NCBI RefSeq assembly: GCF_019097595.1 | Contig: NC_080712.1 | Coordinates: 19,368,146 to 19,432,145 of the forward strand | DNA length: 64,000 bases | DNA from: Hemibagrus wyckioides | Taxonomy: Eukaryota; Chordata; Actinopteri; Siluriformes; Bagridae | Reading direction: 5' to 3' | In this document: in pieces, positions 54,401-64,000 of the stretch | Layout: each line of letters begins with the position of its first letter | How positions within the stretch are numbered: the first letter of the stretch is position 1 | Made by a program: the position numbers and the translations under genes | Notes under the pieces: generated by a model | Databases searched by the model: none | What the model was told of the DNA's origin: nothing | Seen by the model: only the letters and a program-made list of their open reading frames with translations

Positions 54401-57400
54401 ATGAAACCAGCATGGCCAAACGTCTCTGCTGTCTGGGCTCTGTCCTTCCCTAGCCTACCTGGATACATCAGGCAGGTGTCTAAAAGCTTAAGTAACTAAA
54501 ATATGTATGCAGGTAAAGCCCTTTTTGGTTTTTTATTAATCTGTTAGGGGCTGTTGTGTTGTGTTTTTAAACAATGTTTCTAGAGTGTAGGGGCACAGTG
54601 ACGACAGGCAGACTGGGCAGTCAACTCTAGCTTCATCATTACCTGTCAGCACACCTAATAAACTAATTCCTCTGCCCACTAAACGGAGCTCTTGGACTGA
54701 GGAAAGCGATATGGAACAGGGCTTTAAGATATTTTCCCATCCGCTTCAAGCACAGTAACTTCAAAGGGTTCCTCTCTGCCTTTCTGCTAATCTGATTTGT
54801 TTCCTCCTTATAAGGGCAGAACAAGGCTGCAGCATTGCTTTTAATGAGGAAAACAAGATATTTTGCATGTATTTCTATTCAACATGGCAACATCAGTATA
54901 CTGAAGCCTTTAACACAGGATTAATTAAAGGGATTTGTTTTCCAAGTCAACTTTATACATGTACCTCTGTCTATGTGAGGATCAATGTGACATTCAAAGC
55001 ATGACTACTCTTGACATAGCATATACAGAAAGTAAGGGTTATTTAACATGTTGCTCCCACACAGATTTTGGAGAGTAAGCACATTTCTCAGCCTCTGGCA
55101 TATAAACAGAAATCACACCCATAATTTGAGAAAGGCTAAAGTTGGAAAAAAATTAATGTTGGATGAGGTATGAAGAGATAAACTGTGTATATCACACCCA
55201 CAGACATTTCAGTGTAACTTTGTAATAAGCAGTTCAGAAATGACAGCATACACTGTAGCAGATCATTTTGAGTGCTTTTTTGACATATCTTTGTGCATTA
55301 TCCTGGGTTGCCAGATTTCAGCAAAATGTTGAGCTTAGTTACATCTTATAAACAAAAAATGGATGGTTTTAAATATCACTGACAGACTGTCTAAACTCAT
55401 AATGTGTCTTTGTTTATGGAAATTTAATAGATTTCATTCTGATTGTTTGCTATGAAGCAGGATCTTGGTGAAAAAGGAGTGTTTTTAAACTAGGCCTATA
55501 GGGTAGTAAAAACCCAAAACCTTGCAAATCTCTTATTAACTGCCATGTAACTGAAAGTGTTCATAGAGAGAGCATGGGTCAGCATGATTCCTGAACCAGT
55601 GGACATATATTAGCTCTTGTTGCAGTTCCCATTTTTCACCATAAGTGCAACTGGCAAAAGAAGATTGGCTTTTACTGTATCTGTCAAATAGCTCAAAAAT
55701 CATTGGAGAACAGCAATATCAGTGGAAGATAAAACTGAGTATGGAGTTGTGAATGAGGATTTTATGAAGATGAAGATTTGCCGAACAGCTGCTAGTCTCC
55801 ATGGATGCCACAGTACTATTCACTTATAAAACAGAAATAATACAGTTTCTAAAGGAGACTACAGGATTTGTCTAAAGCCTGTATACAGATAGGAAATGTA
55901 CTGTATGCTTATTAGGGATTATCTGTTTTAATACTGGAAAACTGCAATCCAGCACAGTTTGTGATTTCCCTGCTCAAAGGCACCACATTCAACTGAACAG
56001 TTAATTATCAGACTTAGCAAGTGTATTATAGAGAATTAATGAACTATGCTAGAGTCCTGAACTTCAGGACTAGAACTGATGATCCCTAATATAAAGTATG
56101 GGAGCTTGCCATAAATAAACCTTTAATGAGTTGACATGTTATGCAGTTTTTTTATTTAAAGAAGCAGGTTTGAAAAAGATCCATGCTGATGAACACATAC
56201 ACCGGATACACATTGTGCTGTTTGTGCAACTCTCCAGATCAGTATAAATGTTTGTCTCATGTTATTTATGACTCTAACACAATTATGTAATCAGTAAAAA
56301 CTAGTCAGCATGCACAAAAATAATTGTTTACACACAAAAAAACAGTACTTGTTTATTTCAATACATAGCTTTGAAAACATGTTGAAGTATCTGACAGTTG
56401 TTTTGACTTAGTTTGTTCTGGTTCATACTAAAAATGACACACACCTTTTTCCATATCTCTCACTCCACCCCACATCTGGCTGGTCATTCCACTCCGATAG
56501 AGTCACGATTAGGAAAGAATTTGCACATGAGCAGTTTGCTGTAGATTCTCTGTGGAAAATACATATTTTTCTCTACTGGTGTTCTTGAACAGATTTATCA
56601 TTTTATTCAGACTAGTTAACAATATATTATATATATATGTTGCATCAATACCACCCAAATATTAAAAACAGCTGTTTTTACTGGGATTGGAATTCAGTCA
56701 TAACATCCTCTTGACTTTGAGAAGTTGTGGATCACAATATAATAACAAAAACCCAGAGTTTTGTTCAGTTTCAGTTAGTGTAATACATATTGCCTTCTTT
56801 TTTGAAGGGGAGGAAGTTAAGGGTGTGGGGCTTTCCCCTGCACTTCCCCTTTCCCCTTATCCAGGACACTTGGGATCCTGAGAAGGATAAGATCTTTTAA
56901 ACCTCATCCTTATGGGTCAGAGAATAATAATAAGAGCCAAATGACTGGCTTTCCCATCTTCTTGTTACTCAGCTTGTGAGAATGTCCACAAAACCTTCTA
57001 AGTTTTTTGGATTTAATAATTTCAGCACAGCATAGCTGACCTGGATGAAGCACTAACTAATGTCCGATCCACTCGACAGAGACATGGTCTGCTAAGAAGA
57101 AGAAGCCTTTATTTCTGTCACATATACATTACAGCACAGTGAAATTTATTCACTGCACAGCATCAGCCATGATACAGAACCACTGGAGCAGAGAGGGTTT
57201 AGGGCCTTGCTCAGGGGCCCAACAGTGGCAGCTTGGCAGTGCTGGGGCTTCAACCTCAACCTTCCTCAACTCAGAGCCCTAATCATTTGAGCTGCCATAG
57301 ACAAGCATTCTTAGACCTAGTATCAATGAACTAATGATTGAACCAATGAGACAATGAATAAATAATTTGACTAATCAAGTCACACTTTTCTGCTTGATCA

Positions 57401-58780
57401 AATACATAACAAATACACTTTCTTTTAACTGCTTTACTAATGTTTAGTACAGTGTACTAAACAATGTACAGTGGCCCTGGGAACACTGCTCCGTCATTAT
57501 GCCACTCTTAAACGCAAACATTGAATATTTACAGTTATGCAGATCTTCAAATTTATAACAGAAATATTGCCATACTGTATATAATAATGTGACAGAAAAG
57601 CAATACTCATAAATGACTATAGCTCACAGTCATAAGTGTGTAACCGTGACCTCTTAAGAATCTCACACTCTGTCAAAGGAAATAAGTGATGTCAGCTCCC
57701 AGTATTTTTGCTCCCTGTTATGATTTTGTCTTCTATTGTTTAGCCCCTGTGTTTCCACTGATGGTGGGCTTTGGGATGTAAGCGGCACGGAAAAGCTTTT
57801 TGGAGAAAAAAAACCTGGACCTGAGCTCATATCCTGCTTTTGTTGGGGCACTTTTTGGAATGTGGATGATTGTCTAAATATTTGTTCAAAGGTTGAACAA
57901 CCTTTTCATATCTCATAAAACATGGACATTTGCTGCATTTATGCAAATTGTGAATCAACAAACAAATAATTGCAATTATTGCTTTGTACCTCAAATAAAT
58001 ATAGTCTATTTAACCACAATTAACTCACTGACTAAGAGCTGAGAGGTAAGAAGCGAAATATCTGCAGAATTCTAACATTTTCTTAAAAATAAATAAAAGT
58101 TGTGATCAGTTCATCACTCAATGGTAGCCCAAAGTAAATGTGCCCAGAAATATGTACAATTAACCCCCTAAGCCTAGCCCTTAAGCTTAGCACTTGCTAG
58201 CGCTGTTGAATATCGAAAAAAAATAATAATACAGGAATTAGATGGATTTTAGACTTTAAGAACCCTGAAGTAAGCTTTGCAGTATAAAATGCGACAGTAT
58301 GCAAATGAGATATTTAGAGATGCTTTAAATGAGATTTCAATCATACATGGGATTTTAAAAATGTAAAAATACGCCACAAATAGAGTAGCATAAATCTGTA
58401 GCTTACAGTTTAAATGCAGCTATGATATTCATACAAATTGACTGCTGCCTCATGGGTGAATATGTAACACGGTAAGTTCTAGAGAAGAAATGTTTTTACC
58501 CCCTTATATGACTGGACTGCAGGCTAGCATCAGTGTTTTAATAGAGCAATGCTGTGAAGAACTGAATGTGCACATGGCATTTACAATTATTTTAATAGTT
58601 CTAGTGCTAATTCTAAACACCTGCTTCAAATGTGCTTATAAAGCTGTTGAAAGTCTAAACAAAATTCCACTGTGAACATAAAAAAAAAACCTTTTAAATT
58701 GCTGGGTGGGAATTATCTCATGCACTGGAATTTACATTCTCACTTACATGACACTTCATACTTGGCTTCTTAAATTGTAA

Positions 58781-58812
<32 letters not shown>

Positions 58813-61664
58813 CTTAAACGTTTAATTTCTTATGGGTTACGCCAGTCGGCACCGGTCCAGTGATACTGTCTACACATTATTTTCCAGGGCTTTTCTCCTT
58901 ATTGCTAATGTGATCAGTGAATGCTTCCCCTTTGTGTGTCAGGTGAGCCAGGCTCAGTCTAACCCACTGGGCTCAGGACTGGGCTACCTGGAACACATCT
59001 GCCAGCTAATCGAGAAAATCGGACAGCTACAGGAGCACAACCTCAAACTTCAGAAACAGATATGTATCCTGCATAAGGAAAGCAAGACAAAGAAAACTAA
59101 GGAGGTAGGTCCAATGAACTCATTATAACTTAAAGGACACATAGTGTCATTTGTGACCACATAAAAATCCTTCAAAATCCTTCATGTTTTTTTTTTCATC
59201 ATTAAAAATTTGCAGTAACAGTCACACCCTAAACAAGAATCACTGAAATTATAATAGATAAGATACATTAAGTTTGGTCTAAGTAAACCTAACAAAAATT
59301 AATTTAGGAATAAACTCCAGGTGACACTTGGTTTTATGTATCTACAGTCTTAAATGAGAGTTTGTTGGAACATGTTGCCTCAATATAAATCCAGCAGTTC
59401 TGCACAGGCCTTAGAAGTAAGTTGTTTGTCAGATAAAAGTGCATTTAATAAAAAGCACATCTGGGTTAAAGCCTCATACACATATGGTCCACATATTTCA
59501 AGACATCCTCTTGCACCCTCCACAACACAGCTGAGGTATTTGCATTATCTCATGATGTTGCTGATCTTATAATTTTTGTTTGTTAGTCCTTCGAATTGTC
59601 ATTTTTGATAAAGAAGTATTGGGCTTAACTTTTTCACTTTCTACCAAGGGACATTGGATTGTTATGGTCTTATAGTCAGTGGATTGAATATTATTATTAT
59701 GTTTTAAAGGAATAGTTGTTTTAATTTGTCCAATTTTTTGTAACTTACATATTTCTACGAAAATAATAAAGACTATGCTGTATTACATTCTCATATATGA
59801 ACTACAATCTGTTGTCTATTCTAAGCTCTATTTTTGTTCTTCACATCTAAAATGCCAGCTGTGGTACAATGACTGAGCATGTGAAATGTGCTTCATCAGT
59901 CCAATGTTACAAACTACCTTGGTCTTAAAATGGCTACTATTTTCTTAGAAGGGAATCTATAGAATGCATTCTGCTTGCTTGATCATCCTTCACCCACCTT
60001 TGTCCCACTTTAGACATCTGCCCTATGACTAAAAACCCATGCCAGCACATTGTGTAGCTGTCTGCCTGCCCTTTAAAGACTCTGGCCACTGTGAGAGCTG
60101 TTTTGTTCATGGTTTTTCTAGAAAGCCTGTTCCAAACTGGCTCTGTCAGGTTGGGCGCTCAGTCCGGAAAAGCTTTTTGCGACACAGTGAGCGAGCTCAG
60201 CAGGGAGCCGCACTTCAAAGTCATCAAAGACAGCGAGCGAGGCGAAAGTGAGGGATTGGCATAGGCAGCCATTCTGAATTCAGACCAAGAATCCTCTCAT
60301 TTTCAAGCTCCAGAGTTTCATTAGCACATTCTGGTAAAGGTCTTGTTTAAATGTTTATGCATTTTTAAAATGTTTCTACTCCCCTGCTGTGTTCATTTCT
60401 CCCATCTTGGAAGGCTGTGCTGCAACAGTGGTGTCTTTTCATGGCAACCTGATATCTTGTACATGTTCTGTATCCCAAATAAATGCTTAGTTTGTGCCCC
60501 TTTTATGACAGTTGTATGAAATTTTAGTAAACATGGGTGGAAAGTAATCAGCAGTGGTATCATATTCTTATACAAAACAATGCTTTCAATGGTGGGCAAA
60601 TGTTGTAGACCACACTGCTTGTTCATTCTCTCTGGGACAACAATTCCCCCTGTTATGTGTGTATGATGGATGAAAAGGCAATGGGGCCACAACACGCCAT
60701 CACACACATCAAAAGACAGGGGAACTCTGCTGAAACGTGCCCCAGTCTCTGTAATAATGGGCCCAGCTGACACGCCAGTCTCCTCCCTGCTGTTTCCAGC
60801 CACCCTCCTCTGCACCCTCAAGACAGCCTTTCATTTGTAGTCATTATAATCCTTCACAACCCAGACAATAAGCAGTTACCACCTACATGGTCTTGTCTCT
60901 CTTACTACTCCACTAAAGTACATATTACCTCTGACCAATCTCAAAAGCAGAGACAGTCTGTAAAAAGAGGACTTGGCACTGATTTAACTTTAATATATAC
61001 TGTATGTTGATAATATACCGCAGCAGACGTGCCACTTTCCTCTTTGCATTTCATGAGAATGTAGGGAAATGCTTTGATCCATCAGGCATGAAATTCTCAT
61101 CTATACAAATACAGATAGATGGCCTCCATTTCCTGATTCAAATATCAAGGCCATGGCCTTTTCCTGTACATATTTCAAAGCTTGCTAATTTACACGATTG
61201 ATATTGTCTATCTATATACAGTAAATGCATGTGAACTACACCACAGCATCAAAGCATGAGGGCAATAACAGGAAAAAGGCCATGTTTGATTACACAACTT
61301 CTGGTTTTATTTTAGCAATTTCTTTCTTTTTTTTTGTAGATGTGTGCAGTAACAATTGTGTCAGCTGATTATACATGGCTTATTTTCAGTCCACGTCAGT
61401 GATGTATCGTAACGTCATCAGAAAATGAACAGGCTGTCTTTTGATGAGAAAATGAAAGGAGACCGACTATAAGCATGTGTTTTCTAATCTCATTACACAA
61501 AAAGAAAGACAACAGAACCTTATGTTTAGGTCTTCTTTCTTTAAAAACAAGTGAATTAAAGGAATACAGCTTTTCTGTTGATCAGGTTTGGAAACATGGC
61601 ATAAAAATTATGGACTCTAAAGACCTCTATGAAATCATGTATTGAGCTGCCTATCTGTCTTAAT

Positions 61665-61697
<33 letters not shown>

Positions 61698-63279
61698 GAG
61701 TTTATCTCACATCATTCAGTTAGCAGAAACATTTATACTTTCTACCAAAGTATTTATTTCTACTAATGAAGAAATATTACCAAATAATGGTTAAGTACAG
61801 TAACAAAGTATTCCTACTTTGTTAGTACACACTACAGCAGACAACACAAGTGTGTGATGGCTTACATCATCCTACACTCAAATAAATATGAAACAGATGG
61901 TGAACATACTTGGCTCACCGGCCAAGTATGTTCTGCTGAGGGCTTTTCTTGACCCATGGGTGTGAAAAATAACAGGCTAAATTATCCTTATGTGTACTCT
62001 GATCCCTGTGATTTATTATCATATTATTATTGTTTTAGAATACTATCACTATTAGAAACTGAGAATTCACTCTTATGACTGCTAAAACTATTTGTGACTA
62101 AACCTTCCTGATTTCCACTAATCAACACCACCCAATTGCTGTATGTTTCAGGATTTCTTCCAACAGCATTGTCACTGTGGGGCAGCCAGTTTGGCTTATC
62201 AGGAGTTAAAGAGACATTCACGCAGTGACTTCTTCAGCCTAACAGCATCCAGTGGCACACTGTCTGACCTAACCACCATTCCTGAGGGCACACATATCCC
62301 ACTTAGGCCAGTTTTCAGCAGTGAGTACAGCCCTGTTGTGAGATAGTTGGGTTGTTAACAAAAATCAAAAGTTTCTTTAGGGTTCTATTGGGCAATAGAG
62401 ATCAGCAATTGCAAAAATGCCAGGATTGTTTGGAGTATTTGTTTTCATTCCCCAGAGCATCAATATTTGTTCAAAAACTTTGCTGGAACCAAGTTGAATA
62501 GCACTTCTCTGACCATAACACATGTTAAGTGTTAAGAATGTACTGCCTATTAAAAGCCTATTTTAGTGTGTTAAGAATGTATCGCCTATGTAAAGCCCAT
62601 TTTAGTTAATGTTTATGTATCTTCATATTAATGTGATGACTGAGTAAAATGTTTCTTGCTTCACACAAACCACAGGGGACTCCAGGTGCATATTCCCCTC
62701 AAGTTCACATTGGGTGTGTCTTAAGCTGAAAGTAATACTGCCCAAAACAAACCCTAGAGTCATTTCCAAATGTTTTTCTTGCTTATTTTCTAAGCATCAG
62801 ACATTCCCAGAGGTGTAGGGGTGTGGTAATGTAGAATTATTAGTTATTACTTCACTGAAAGGGTAATTCCTGGCATTTGGCTTACAAAGAGAGAATCTCT
62901 CTAACTGCATAACTTCACCAGGGATTATTTTGGTATTCTGCACTTTATCCCTGCATAGGAAAGTAAAGTGTTTAAATGTATTGTTGTATGCATGTGCCAA
63001 CCCAAATCTAGAGATCCCAATGGAGCAGTGATTCACTTGACCATCTGTCATAACAGTTCTTTCCTCTTTGTGATAACTGTTTCTGACTGTGTGACTTTGT
63101 GATAACTGTATCCTGTAATAAGGATCCATATCTGGTTTGATTTTGGGACAGATTGTGAAGGAGGCTGCCAGCAGATTATGCCTGTGTGGAGAAAAGGCTT
63201 TAACAGGAGGAGCTATGCAGAGGGGGAGGCCAGATACCTGAGTGACAGCTCAGAGGTTCTCTCTGCTCCCCATAGACGG
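45483..63279 (+). CDS. Uncharacterised acidic Ser-rich protein with short coiled coil; possible C8orf58 relative (3' end outside window)
   Basis: Five exons join in phase: 45483-45534, 50945-51738, 58943-59104, 62152-62320 and 63152-63279, giving 435 codons so far. The last exon ends at a GTGAGT donor, so the gene continues. The start MAFSWHKSFTILTPWRKGKG is the first ATG of exon 1 and reads through the splice. Exon 2 (residues 19-282) is Ser/Glu-rich and probably disordered, with YLSAIFSSTQLPGLYKFESE and SEDSGVEMHSG (106-116). Exon 3 holds GLGYLEHICQLIEKIGQLQE, a short amphipathic helix or coiled coil. Exon 4 is rich in Ser/Thr (SDFFSLTASSGTLSDLTTIP). The DSGVEM and YLEHICQLIE features recall human C8orf58 (DUF4657-type) from memory; function unknown. 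It has no signal peptide, membrane segment or enzyme motif. Introns of 5.4, 7.2 and 3.0 kb leave room for missed exons. Confidence 0.75.
45535..50944. other. Intron 1 of the Ser-rich gene
   Basis: AT-rich, 5.4 kb. No exon, element or RNA gene was supported. Open frames at 46162-46440 (+) and 46858-47157 (-) lack homology and splice partners. Confidence 0.6.
57095..57300 (+). repeat. Interspersed repeat, AGAAGAAGAAGCCTTTATT type
   Basis: Starts 'agaagaagaagcctttattt', continues 'cacatatacattacagcaca', 'agtgaaattt', 'gggccttgctcaggggccca', 'acagtggcagcttggcagtg' and 'ctggggcttcaacc', ending near 'gagctgcca'. I recall this block order as a high-copy repeat of fish genomes, common in catfishes. 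No terminal repeats or coding capacity. Confidence 0.6.
57441..57463. repeat. Perfect 10-bp inverted repeat
   Basis: TGTTTAGTAC and GTACTAAACA flank a three-base AGT spacer. Such a near-perfect palindrome could bind a dimeric factor or form a small hairpin. It lies in intron 2 of the Ser-rich gene. Confidence 0.75.
60122..60247 (+). other. Candidate unassigned or alternative exon
   Basis: A GC- and CpG-rich island inside the third intron of the Ser-rich gene, bounded by TTTTTCTAG at the left and GCGAAA/GTGAGG at the right. Two frames are open: one reads VGRSVRKSFLRHSERAQQ, the other SREPHFKVIKDSERGESE. Its length, 126 bases, is divisible by three, but in the phase of the flanking exons it meets TGA after FATQ. 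Inclusion from the 60122 acceptor would therefore truncate the protein. Internal AG acceptors at 60150 or 60163 would open the other frames. I cannot decide between poison exon, alternative last exon and conserved non-coding sequence. Confidence 0.35.
61665..61687. repeat. (TG)n microsatellite
   Basis: About 11 TG units, followed by imperfect TGTATGTGTGAGTG. Confidence 0.85.
62321..63151. other. Intron 4 of the Ser-rich gene
   Basis: 831 bp; contains the 39-bp tandem duplication and nothing else recognisable. A minus-strand open frame at 62797-63129 has no recognisable protein. Confidence 0.6.
62529..62606. repeat. Tandem duplication of a 39-bp unit
   Basis: Two adjacent 39-base copies (62529-62567 and 62568-62606), each starting GTGTTAAGAATGTA and ending CATTTTAGT or CTATTTTAGT, differ at about five positions. 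They lie just downstream of exon 4 of the Ser-rich gene. Confidence 0.8.
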
Positions 63280-64000
63280 GTGAGTCATGTGTGCTGATGA
63301 ACTTTAGTAAACTCTTCTCACTCACACTAATGATTTGTCATCAAGCATAGTACACATAAGACTATAAGGGAGGGTGTGACTCATGCTGTCATATTATACT
63401 ATGAACTAACAGAAAGCAGATGCATGAACTCCTAATGTACATGTAAAGATTACATCACTCCATGAAGCCTAAATATACTTTGTAGATGTGTAGATAAATG
63501 TGAACAGTCTAAAGCTATGACATGATCTTTGAAAGAGGAACAGAGGTAAAGCCTCTCAGGTCCAAGGTATTTAAAAAAAAAATGTTTTAAATGTTTTTAT
63601 TGTTCACACACACACACACACACACACACATACAGCTTTAAAATTGAAACCATTCAGAATGGACAGAAATGGTTGTATGAAACAAAACATATATAGAAAT
63701 CTTCCTCTTAAACAACTGAATAAACTATATACACTTCTGCTAATAAAAATCACTTGCACTAGAACCTTTAAAAATACTTATATATGTTAGATAAATCCAA
63801 TTACCTGAGCCAGAAGGCTTTTTCATAGATGTAGGAGTTCCTGAATTTAAACTTTATATAAATAATACTTGTGGCCCAAACTGAAGAAGGCAATTTTATA
63901 AAGTTTTACTTTATAAGAATATAAAGTATCCTGCAATGGTCTGTATGAAGGAATGGTCCTATGAAAGTATCTTCAATGTTAATACACATTGCAGGAATAG
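63280..64000. other. Intron running off the window, with (CA)n microsatellite
   Basis: Begins with the GTGAGT donor of the last visible exon. A (CA)n run is at about 63605-63630. No further exon was recognised. Confidence 0.6.

Larger units (their letters stand above)
51739..58942. other. Intron 2 of the Ser-rich gene
   Basis: AT-rich, 7.2 kb. It holds one recognisable interspersed repeat at about 57095-57300 and a small palindrome at 57441-57463. A T run is at 58781-58799. No nested gene was recognised. Confidence 0.6.
59105..62151. other. Intron 3 of the Ser-rich gene
   Basis: Apart from the candidate exon at 60122-60247 and a (TG)n run at 61665-61687, nothing was recognised. Confidence 0.55.

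Overview
The window is nuclear DNA of a teleost fish. The genes have many small exons with GT/AG introns. The DNA between them is AT-rich and holds microsatellites, Tc1/mariner copies and fragments of fish SINE-like repeats. A catfish or other otophysan is possible because of the repeat near 57.1 kb, but I cannot prove the order or species. Nothing prokaryotic, viral or CRISPR-like was seen.

Layout. (1) 1179-3159 (+): the last eight coding exons of DHX57, a DEAH-box helicase. (2) 3798-6236 (-): complete GALM (galactose mutarotase), seven exons, tail to tail with DHX57. (3) 7.1-13.2 kb: a repeat-rich intergenic stretch with a full-length dead Tc1 element and several Tc1 and SINE fragments. (4) 13432-23792 (+): complete ATL2 (atlastin-2), 13 coding exons, 600 codons, with a third Tc1 copy in intron 1. 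(5) 25115-27013 (+): a gene I do not recognise, nearly all in one 1.7-kb exon, encoding a long coiled-coil protein; it may use a polyadenylation signal from a Tc1 end. (6) 28031-35187 (-): complete HELLS/LSH chromatin remodeller, 23 coding exons, 854 aa, with two E2F-type sites upstream. (7) 36.5-39.1 kb: another nearly full-length dead Tc1 element and a degraded non-autonomous one. (8) 45483-63279 (+), continuing past the right edge: a five-exon partial gene for an acidic, serine-rich protein with a short coiled coil, possibly related to human C8orf58.

DHX57, GALM and ATL2 lie together on human 2p22, whereas HELLS is on human chromosome 10. The join between these two ancestral blocks falls between ATL2 and HELLS, where the unrecognised coiled-coil gene sits. 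The genes do not form a single pathway: RNA helicase, sugar metabolism, ER membrane fusion and DNA-methylation-linked chromatin remodelling are simply neighbours.

Exon boundaries were read by eye from splice signals and checked by reading-frame phase. Gene identities rest on remembered family sequences, not on a database search.
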